From contig NW_023602073.1 of NCBI RefSeq assembly GCF_014898055.3, positions 20,197,784-20,261,783 on the forward strand: a stretch of DNA of 64,000 nucleotides, written 5' to 3'. The translations under genes were made by a program, and so were the position numbers. Origin of the DNA: Talpa occidentalis. Its lineage: Eukaryota; Chordata; Mammalia; Eulipotyphla; Talpidae. Shown in pieces: positions 1 through 8,006 of this stretch. A model generated the notes under the pieces. It saw nothing but the letters and a program-made list of their open reading frames with translations. It had not been told where the DNA came from and did not search any database. Each line of letters begins with the position of its first letter. Position 1 is the stretch's first letter.

Positions 1-285
1 ATTATATACATTCATATTCCTTTCATTTGATTGAAATGGGAAAAAAGATTATAATACACTTATAATCTTCCTGACTTAGGTTTCCATGACTGAGCCAAAA
101 TCATTAAAAATTGCAGAAGATTGCTATTCTATAGAACTATTTATGCATTTATAATGATGAGGTAATTCCAGTAATTTCATGCCTAATATCATTGAATTCA
201 AAATGGGTTAAATATCAAGAAAAGGAATTCACATTGGTTCCCATATTATCTGACAGTCAAAGTCATGCAAAAATTAAGAAGGACT
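1..285 (+). other. 5' flank of OR copy 1
   Basis: Non-coding. It matches the upstream flanks of the other four ORs (about 24,420-24,680, 42,930-43,158, 52,560-52,822 and 59,940-60,199) in order and wording, including a 'ccatgactgag' segment and the 'aaattaagaaggact' leader just before the start codon. It therefore belongs to the duplicated OR unit. A pyrimidine-rich stretch ending in 'ctgacag' about 30 bases before the ATG resembles a 3' splice acceptor, as in OR copy 4. Confidence 0.6.
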
Positions 286-1269
286 ATGGCTAATTTCACT
301 ACGAGTGGGTTTCTTCTGATGGGATTTTCCACCAAGCCTGAGTTAGAAATCTTACTTGCTTCTCTGTTCTTAGTCATATACACGGTGACTTTAACTGGTA
401 ATATCCTCATTATTACTACAATTTCCATGGACAATAGCCTCCACTCACCTAGGTTTTCTTCCTGAAACATCTCTCCTTCCTGGACCTGTGCTACATTTCT
501 GTGACTGTACCATGCAGAATGGCTACATTTCCCTCTAGGAATGCATAATGCAGTGCTTTGTCTTCATTCTGTATGGTTTTGTTGAGCTGTCCAATCTCAC
601 AGTGATGTCCTATGATCTCTACATGGACATTTGCCTTCCGCTACGCTATGAGATCATCATGGATATCAGCAAATGTGTCCCTAGTGTCTTTGGTGTCTGG
701 ATCAGTGGGATCTTTTCTGGAATCATGCACACAACTGCCACATTCTCAAAGCACTTTTGTGGTTCCCAGATTCACCAGTTCTTCTGTGATATCCTCCAGC
801 TCCTGAAACTCTCTTGTTCTAATGAGTGCATCAGAGAGGTTGGGAACACTGCCTTCTTGTCTCTGGTGACCTCTCCTTATTTCATTTTTATTGGGGTGTC
901 CTACACTAAGATACTCTCTACTGTGTTGAGGATGCCATCTTCTGAAGGCAGGGCTAAGGCCTTTTCCACTTGCCTTCCCCACCTTGTTGTTGTCATATTG
1001 TTGTCATATTGTTTACAACCAGTATCTTCGATTTTCTCAAGCCACCTTCTCACTCTCCAAGTGCATTGGATATTTTTCTCACTATTATGTATACAATTGT
1101 ACCCCCAACATTCAACCCAATGATCTACAGCCTGAGAAATCAAGCCATGAAGACAGCTCTAAGAAAGGTTTTCCAAAGAAGACAAGTCTGTCTCTTTTGT
1201 AGGGGCACATCTCTTAATTGGGAGACGAGCTCAAAATATATTAGGAAATTTGTTGTCTTAAATAAATGA
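286..1269 (+). pseudogene. Olfactory receptor pseudogene, OR14-like (copy 1)
   Basis: Decayed class II odorant receptor (a seven-transmembrane GPCR of the olfactory cilium when intact). The ATG at 286 opens MANFTTSG, followed by a normal TM1 with the TGN motif. Compared with the intact copy at 52.8 kb, one base is lost near 449-455 in the SPMYFFL segment. About 22 bases are missing near 511-515 (end of TM2/first outer loop), and an in-frame TAG lies at 536-538. The frame resumes at 548 with TM3, but the DRYVAIC motif reads DLYMDIC. Outer loop 2 (HFCGS...QFFCD) and the RMPSSEGRAKAFSTCLPHL segment are preserved. A further shift near 1,005-1,020, at a short repeated 'ttgtcatat', moves TM7 (NPMIYSLRN) into another frame. 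The usual stop is lost, so the frame runs on to 1,269. This is clearly non-functional as a receptor. Confidence 0.93.
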
Positions 1270-1920
1270 GATGAAAAACATTAGCGAGCTTATAAAAGAA
1301 AAAAGACAGAAAATATTGAAGACAACTCTTAGTATAACATCCAGAGAACTCTGGATAAACTCTCGAACTTTGAGTTTCCACGATTCCTCTTAAAAATGTA
1401 TCTTGTACTGTTGTGCTGTGTATATAGACCACATCTCCTTAGTCATCATCCATTGATTATGTTGCTCCCCCCCAGCTGTTGTAAATTGTGCTTCAATGGG
1501 CAATGGTTTGTGTAGCATAAAACTCTAATTTTTATTAAAATGTAATCATTCTTCAAGAAAAAGCCTAATAGAATAGTTAATGACTATACATTCCATTATC
1601 ATAAAATATGTCTTATCCCAGGTTTCATTTCACAAATGAGGCTTTACAGTCCTAATAATGCTATGAAATAGGATCAGATGATTACCAGGTAAACTATCAT
1701 TTGAACAGAACCTTCCAACTAATTGTCAGAGCATTTCACATTTATATTCTACAAACATAGGACATAATGGATTACTTTCTGTCATCCTTTCTGTACATGT
1801 ATTAATGTTCCTGAATTTGGAGAATAAATATTTTCTATTAATTAATGAGAAAGAGTCTATAGGTTTTTGAGCACCTGCTCCAACAAAAAAATATGTCTTC
1901 AAATATCAGAATTTATTTAT
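1270..1920. other. 3' flank of OR copy 1 (block A), no gene seen
   Basis: The first ~170 bases align with the DNA after the other ORs (the 'gaaaacaattagtgagtttatgaaag' type tail region). A piece near 1,425-1,520 reads like the antisense 3' end of an old L1. The remainder is AT-rich and I recognise nothing in it. Confidence 0.45.
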
Positions 1921-2385
1921 TTTTAATTTTTGCTACATATTTTTAACTTTATTTTCTTACATCATTGTTCACTTTTCTACAATATTTTATTTCTCCCCTC
2001 AGGTGTAGTCCCCATAAATCTCCCACCACCACATCACTCATGAACCATCACAACAGTCCTTTGTGCTCTTCCATTCCCTGGTTTGACCCCTCTCCCTCCC
2101 TCTCGTCTGCTATATGCCTCAGATGCAGAAGAGTTAAAAGGATACTTCTCCACAAAGGAAATACAACGGACGACAGACATATGAAAAAATGCTCAACATC
2201 ACTTATAATGAGAAAATGCAAAGCAAAACCACAATGATATACCACCTCACTCTGTAGAGAATACCCCATATTAAAAAAAAAAAAAAACTGGCAACAACAA
2301 ATGCTGGGCAGATTGTGGAGAAAAGGAACCCTTCTTACATTGCTGGTGGGAATGAAAATAGCAGAAATAAAATGTATGTATACTT
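1921..2385 (-). mobile_element. 5'-inverted L1 fragment (twin-priming structure)
   Basis: Bases about 1,921-2,108 are L1 3' UTR in antisense (the 'ctcaggtgtagtcccca' and 'tctgctatatgcctc' type tract shared with 34.4, 48.1 and 61.4 kb). Bases about 2,109-2,385 are L1 ORF2 3' sequence in sense. They match the full-length L1 around 33,330-33,535, including the frame reading [10 protein letters not shown] and the 'tgtggagaaaaggaac' zinc-knuckle region. The last ~400 bases of ORF2 are missing at the junction. Opposite orientations meeting head to head are the usual product of twin priming. Confidence 0.75.
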
Positions 2386-2840
2386 GTAAGCTGTGAGCTC
2401 ATGAAACAGGACAAACATTAAAAACAATGAATAGTGAAAAACATTAAAAACGATAAATACTGAAAAAATTGTATTATCCTTCAAAATTAATTCACTTTAG
2501 AAAATCATATAGGTAGCATCACATATCTGTATCTGCAGGATTATTATGTATTAGTAGGACTAGTACTGTCCTTTCACATATTATGAAAAGAAATAGTGAA
2601 ATCATAAATAGCAGAGAAGATGTAGCTCAGTGAGGAAGATGCTAAAATGTTTTCATCTTTCAGTAGTAAATGTGATGTCCTGGAGATACAATGAGACCCT
2701 AAAACTGTTCATAATAGCTACATAGATGTGGAGATACACATTTTTAATTTGGTAGGGTGTTGGCCAACATGATCTCTAATTTTTTTCTAACTCTAAAATT
2801 CATTCAGTTTATCCTCATATCTCAATTATAAATGTGAAAA
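2386..2840. other. AT-rich spacer, nothing recognised
   Basis: No open frame or repeat that I can name. It contains short internal echoes such as 'gaaaaacattaaaaac' twice around 2,400-2,460. Confidence 0.3.
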
Positions 2841-3172
2841 TAAAAAAAAAATTCAGATATTTTTCATCTCTCTCTTGATTTCTTCTCAGATCCATTGGTT
2901 GTCCAGAAATGTGTTGTTTAATTCCCACCTACTTGTGTGGTTTTCAGTTTTCTCTCTGTTACTCTTTTCTAGTTTCATACTATGTGGTTTCAAAAGACAC
3001 TTGAAATGATTTCAGTCATTTCAAATTTGTTAATACTTGTTTCAGGATCTAATACATGAATAATCCTGGAGAATGTTCCATTTGTACTTGAGAAGAATGT
3101 GTATTCTGCCATTTCTGGGTGAAAAGTTATGTGTATGATTGTTACATCTACAATGAAGTTAAGTCCATAGTA
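2841..3172 (-). mobile_element. Ancient L1 ORF2 fragment, antisense
   Basis: Read on the minus strand, this resembles the region of L1 ORF2 after the endonuclease (the TFFSST...FSRI and HV-LDPET-like words at 2,990-3,170). It is much more diverged than the L1s at 6.6-11 and 28-34 kb. It ends abruptly at the unexplained segment that follows. Confidence 0.55.
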
Positions 3173-4060
3173 TAACAGGTGGCGATGTTCCTGGAGGGGG
3201 TTGCTGGTGAGGATAGATAGCCCAAAGGAAAATCCTAAAACGTATTGCATTTTGGGGGTAGAGCAACAGATAAGAAATATAAGGGACTGCAGAAGGGGGA
3301 GTGGATTCATTCAGTCTTGGGGAGTCAGTGTTTTTCAGATCTTCAGCATTTGGGGTCAGTAGATTTTGGCCCCCACCTTGCTGATCTTCCGGAAGGCTGT
3401 TGTGGGTCTCTGAATATGGAGAGTCCTCTAGCAACCAATTTCAGAGAGGTAAAGTTCAGAGGCTTTGCAAGTAGCCAAGCAATTGAAATTGCTCCTGGTT
3501 TTGCTACTGTTATAGCCTGGCAGAGAAGATGAAGACAGGATCTGGGCACCTCGCTGAGCTGCATGAGTGTCACCATTTGTTAGGTCATTTAGCCACTGCA
3601 GCTGCTGTCTTGAGTGTCACTTGTCTGGCGCTGGGCTGGGGCTTCCTGGCAGCTCCACAAGAGTCTTCTGTTGCATCTTCTGTTGTCTTCATGAGTTGAA
3701 ATATGTCCTAGAGTCTGGCTGTTCTGTGCTCCTGGTTGGCAGCGGCAGGAAGACACCATCTTGGACACTATTGTTCAGGAAAGGGGCTCTGCGTCCTCAG
3801 TGATGGGAAGATGCTATCTTAGCTGCTTTTGTTTAGGACTGAAAAACACGGCATACTGTTTCAGGTGAGGTAAACAGCCATTTTGGCCTCAGTAACTCTG
3901 TTTTCCCCTGGCTTGTTAAATAAATCCCATTATTGTTGTTCCCTGAGCCTGAGTAGTCTTGCAATTGTACATGCAGGTGAGAACCCAGACAGTGACCAAT
4001 AAACTATTTGAGCAGTGTCCTTGGCCTGTTTGAGTGCCTCTTGCTGCCCTGTATCAATTT
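3173..4060 (+). repeat. Unidentified GC-richer insert, possibly an old LTR or ERV remnant
   Basis: This block is richer in G+C than its flanks and interrupts L1-like DNA. It has an AATAAA-type signal near 3,919 followed by a run of T/G. Two short phrases around 3,740-3,850 ('aagacaccatcttggac' and 'gaagatgctatcttagc') look like diverged copies of one another. No gag/pol-like frame of any length is visible. The ORF fragments here (78-106 codons) are unsupported as genes. An ERV LTR is the best guess, at low confidence. Confidence 0.35.
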
Positions 4061-4470
4061 TTCAATATATCATGTGTAGCTGTGGCTCATTTAATTCTGC
4101 TGTTACATGATATTCCACTGTTTGAATATATTGCAACATTTTGTCTTCTTTCATTAATGGTGATTTTTGCTGACTTTTTTTGGCTTATGTAAAGGAAAAG
4201 TTATGATGAACATTTTGTAAAAAGCCATTGTTTTCTTGTTAATTCTCTATGTGGCAAATATATTCATTGATATTAGTGGATGTAGCAGATTGTACTAAAA
4301 ATGTGAGATTTCTAATTCTAACTTTGGGTGTTTTGATATTTGTTTTTTATATTTTGATACCCCTATTTGCATGTGTGTATATGTTGTGCAATTTTGATGG
4401 ACTGACTCTTATTCTGTAGTGCCTACATTTACCTCTTTTTTAAAAAATATATGTGTGTGTATGTATATAT
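4061..4470 (-). mobile_element. Old L1 3'-end-like sequence, antisense
   Basis: Contains the wording typical of antisense L1 3' ends: 'tgatattccactgtttgaatat', the 'ttgtcttctttcattaatgg' region, and 'atgaacattttg'. It is strongly diverged and the boundaries are approximate. Confidence 0.4.
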
Positions 4471-4471
4471 T

Positions 4472-4735
4472 TTAAGATTTATTTATTTATTTATGTAAGA
4501 ACGGGGGTACAGGCCAGATGCACGGGAGGGTGAGAGGATTCACTAGAGACAGAGCGGGGAACAGAACAGACAGACTGACTGAATACACTGCTGAGGGGAG
4601 CAGCGGGTGAGACAGGAAAGGTCTGCCACGCCATGTGGGACTCTTGCTGGCTGGCTGGGATCGAACCAGCGCTGCAGAGGCTGCAGACAGCTTCACAGCA
4701 CTGCGCTCAACCGCCTGCGCCACCAGGGGAGGCCC
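4472..4735 (-). mobile_element. tRNA-derived SINE, antisense (older subtype)
   Basis: The element head ('ggcctcccctggtggcgcagg') is at 4,735 on the minus strand and the A/T tail at 4,472. Internal marks are the B box (ggttcgatccc type, at about 4,664-4,675), 'agcagtgtattcagt', and a tail of TTTA repeats. The 78-codon open frame here is SINE, not a gene. Confidence 0.88.
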
Positions 4736-4764
4736 TGTGTTTATCTCTTATTACCTTTTCTTTT

Positions 4765-5441
4765 TTTTTGAGATTTGCTTTTATTTATTTATGCATACAA
4801 TAATTGGGGTGTAGGCCAGAGGTGCGCGACTGGTGAGAGGATATACCCAAGACAGAGTGGGGAGCAGTACAGGTGGATCTACTGAAATATTGCTGCTGTC
4901 AGGACAGCCGATGAAGTTCTCTGCCATTAATGAAGACTCAGAGTCTAAATGAATTTTCAGTCAGGAGAGGTTGGGGATAGTGCCATGGAGAGCAGCTCTG
5001 CTTTTCACTATCCCAGCCTAAGTTTTATTAAAGATATGAACAAAGGAACAAGAAAATAGCGTGCAATTGTGTTTATGTTTATACAGATTAATAAGTTACT
5101 GCTGAAAACAATTTTATCTTGTGAGCAGAGAATATGCACATAAGCCAATAGGTCCTCAGAAAACAGGAGTTAATTCTGGGAAGAATTTCTGTTTGCAGAT
5201 CTTCTAATGCCCTGGAACTCTGTATGCAGAGTAAAGAGGAAGTCTTCAAAAAATCCAGCTCCCTTTAGGACAGCAGGCTCTCAATAAAATACACTGCTGA
5301 GGGGAACAGTGGGTGAGACAGGCGAGGTCTGCTGCGCCATATGTGGGTCAGATCCCTGGCTGGGAATCAAACTCATTCCGCAGTGGCTGTCAATAGCTTG
5401 ATAGTGCTCAGACTTTAACACCTGCACCACCAGGGAGGTCC
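4765..5441 (-). mobile_element. tRNA-derived SINE, antisense, split by a solo LTR
   Basis: The 3' part (4,765-4,890) and 5' part (5,284-5,441) together make one SINE of the same family as the neighbour at 4,472. The missing middle is replaced by the LTR at 4,891-5,283. The SINE is continuous if the insert is removed, with a few bases (AAATA) repeated on both sides. Confidence 0.85.
4891..5283 (-). mobile_element. Solo ERV LTR (about 393 bp), inserted in a SINE
   Basis: On the minus strand the insert starts TGAGAGCC and ends CAGCAGCA, and it carries AATAAA at 5,024-5,029 (minus). It interrupts a SINE whose halves resume on either side, so the ends are well placed. The flanking repeat is ambiguous because of A/T richness (AAATA-like on both sides), so the ERV class is not fixed. 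No internal retroviral genes are present. Confidence 0.7.
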
Positions 5442-5800
5442 TTTTAATTATCTTTTCTTGCTGAAAATTTACTTTTTCTGACATGAACAACTTCACATAG
5501 TAAGCTTGTAATATTCCTCCCCCTGCATGAGGGTCACTGACACCCGGATGTGATTGTCCATATGGTGTCTGCCCTCCCACCTCCTGGTCTGTGGCTAGAC
5601 CTGGTGGCCTCAACTTCTCCCTTAGCCCAGCTCCACCATTCCATGAAGCCCTATTCTAGGGCTTCACCCACCTTCACATACACACATATGCGGGTCTCTC
5701 TGGTATGTTGGTGTGATGAGCAGGAGTCATATTTGAGTTTTGAATGATCTATTACTTGTGTTATGAAGTGGATGAATAATGGTAGTTCCTTATTCTGCCT
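5442..5800. other. Spacer, nothing recognised
   Basis: Mixed-composition sequence with a moderately GC-rich part at 5,520-5,700. Short open frames (65-110 codons) have no recognisable content and partly overlap the SINE. Confidence 0.3.
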
Positions 5801-6230
5801 TTGACAGATGAATGGATTAAGAAATAGTGGAGTATATACTCAAGGAAATACCATACAACCTTGAAAAAAGATGAATAATTGACTTTTGGGACAAAATGGA
5901 TGGAACTTGAGGTGATTATGTTAAATGAAATAAGTTAGAAAGAAAAAGAAGTATTGGATGGTTGCACTCATCTGTGGAATATAAATTACCAAGCATAATA
6001 TACAGGTGAAATATAGCAGGAATGAATCCTGGACTCAGTGAACAAATTTAATGATCCAGAGGGTATAGGGGAGAGGATGGAGAGATGAGTGTGAGAAGTA
6101 GAAGGGATTTTGGCACTGGTTGCTTGGTGCAGGATGAGTGGAAAGTGTGCAGATATGGAAGAACAAACAATTAACACTAAAATCAAAATAACAGTGAGAA
6201 ATTAAAAAAAAAATAACAGTGATGATAATA
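5801..6230 (+). mobile_element. Old L1 3' end, sense
   Basis: Reads like the last part of ORF2 and the 3' UTR of an old L1: 'agatgaatggattaag', 'caaaatggatggaacttgagg', 'gaaataagttagaaag' and 'tggttgcactcatctgtgg' in order, then an A-rich end near 6,200-6,215. It is diverged from the younger L1 at 28-34 kb. Confidence 0.7.
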
Positions 6231-6604
6231 AGTCTCTGTTGTTAAGAAGCATCTTCTATTCTAGACATATGTCAAATTGCTAATATTATTGTCAGTTACA
6301 AAGTTATCTTTTCCTTTTAACACAGATCTGTCTCTTTTTAATGGGAAGGGACATAAAGACCAGAATTAGCGTCACATTAGTCTAGGTCAGGTTTTTACTG
6401 CCAATGGAGTAAGGAAAAGTTTAATTTTCCAAGTGTTTTAAATTCAGAATTGTGGATATTTAAAACTATATTTATATTTCATTGAAGGCTTGTTTGTTTC
6501 TTTTTTTCTTTTTTGTGTTATGCAAAACATAGAATTTATCATGGAGCTAACATGGCATGTACCTGGACAAACTGATCATCTCCTAAAATATCATTTCATA
6601 TGTC
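6231..6604. other. AT-rich spacer, nothing recognised
   Basis: No open frame, no repeat I can name. Confidence 0.3.
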
Positions 6605-7692
6605 TTATCTCTTTTTATTATTAATATTTTATTTTATATAATTCTTACATCATTTTTAATTTTTGCACAATGTATGCATTATCATTTTGGTTATACTCCT
6701 CACACAGTTGAACCCCCCCTTATTCTGACCATAGTCATTCCTCTCCCCTTCTCTCCTTCCCCTCCCCGTAGTATATATAGTTGAAGAACATCATTGAGGT
6801 TTTTATTGGAATGCATTGAATCTGTATATTGCTTTTGGTAGGATGGCCATTTTAATAATGTTTATTCTTCCAATCCATGAGCAGGGGATGTCTTTCCATT
6901 TCTTTGTGTCTTCTTCTATTTCTTTTAACAGTGTTTTATAGTTTTCTTTGTATAGGTCCTTTACCTCTTTTGTTAGGTTTATTCCCAAGTATTTGATATT
7001 TTTTTTTGTTTCAATAATAAAAGGGATTTTTTTTTTATTTCTTCTTCTTCAGATTGACTGTTGTGTATTGGAAGGCTACTGATATTTGCATGTTGATTTT
7101 GTATCCTGCCACTTTACCAAACTGATTGTTTAGTTGAATTTGTTTTTCTGTGGAGTTTTTGGGGTTCTCTATGTATATTATCATATCATCTGTAAATAGT
7201 GATAGTTTAACTTCTTCCTTGCCTATTTGTATTCTTTGTATGACTTTCTCTTGTCTTATTGCTCTGGCTAGGACCTCCAGTATTATATTGAAAAGCAGTA
7301 GTGAGGGTGGACATCCTTGTCTTGTTCCAGATCTTAATGGAAATGCTTTAAGCTTTTCACCACTGAATATGATACTGGCTATGGGCTTGTCATATATGGC
7401 CTTTATGATGTTGAGTTATGTCCCTTGTTGTCCCGACCCGCGGGATTCGGAGGCACGAAAAGAGAAGGGCTGAGGATTGAAATGAGGGGTTTGACAACTT
7501 GACGCTAACGTTTGCTTCTTTATTTTTCCTTTTTCCTTTTCCTACTTTTACATGTTTTTTCCTTTCCCTGTCCTACTACCTTCCCTGGCTTTCTCTATGC
7601 TCCTCTCTCAGTACGTTTCTCAGTATCCTCTCTCAAAGTCTCTACACAGTATCCTTTCCACAGTCTCCCTCTCGAGGTCTCCTCGCCTCATC

Positions 7693-7803
7693 CTCTACGC
7701 AGTCTCTCTCCTTCTCCTCTACGCAGTCTCTCTCTTTCTCCTCCACGCAATCTCTCTCCCTATCCTCCACGCAGTCTCTCTCCTCCTCCACACAGTCTCT
7801 CCC
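7693..7803. repeat. Pyrimidine-rich tandem repeat inside the LTR
   Basis: Four imperfect copies of a unit of about 24-30 bases built on 'ctacgcagtctctctc' and 'tcctccacgcagtc'. They give purine-rich tandem repeats on the LTR's own (minus) strand. This explains the Ser/Leu/Pro-repeat frames seen here. Confidence 0.85.
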
Positions 7804-7913
7804 GAGGTTTCCTTCTTATCCCCCCTCGCTCCTCTCTCGTACCTCTCAGTCCCACGTGATTTTTCCGAAGCGCAGTGGTTTCTCCAAAGGCGAAACAGAA
7901 ACCAAATCCTAAA

Positions 7914-8006
7914 TTGTGCGCATGCGCAACACTGCGCGTGCGCCATGCGGCTCCGGACATTTGCGAGCATGCGCAACACGGCGCATGCTCCATGCGGCTC
8001 CGGACA
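7914..8006 (-). promoter_or_regulatory. Duplicated LTR 5' end with NRF1-like palindromes
   Basis: Two tandem copies with a 47-base period, each starting TGTCCGGAGCCGCATGG on the minus strand, form the U3 end of the LTR. The inner copy holds TGCGCATGCGCA (7,917-7,928), a perfect match to the NRF1 consensus YGCGCAYGCGCR. An 11-of-12 match lies at 7,933-7,944. The outer copy has degenerate versions. The motif match is seen directly; binding or promoter function is inferred. Confidence 0.6.

Larger units (their letters stand above)
7429..8006 (-). mobile_element. Solo ERV LTR, class II/ERVK-like by TSD length (578 bp)
   Basis: This cleanly interrupts the antisense L1. The L1 text resumes on both sides of a six-base direct repeat, CCTTGT (7,423-7,428 and 8,007-8,012). 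The insert begins TGTCC and ends GGACA, a perfect five-base inverted repeat. On the minus strand it has GC-rich repeated sequence at the 5' end, a purine-rich minisatellite-like middle (7,693-7,803), and AATAAA at 7,519-7,524 followed by about 90 bases to the end. Six-base target duplications are typical of class II (beta-like) ERVs. No viral genes are present. The open frames of 86-163 codons across it are low-complexity artefacts. Confidence 0.9.

Noticed and set aside
7693..7803. CRISPR-like array of spaced repeats
   Set aside because: Repeats are imperfect, adjoin without unique spacers, and the context is a mammalian LTR.
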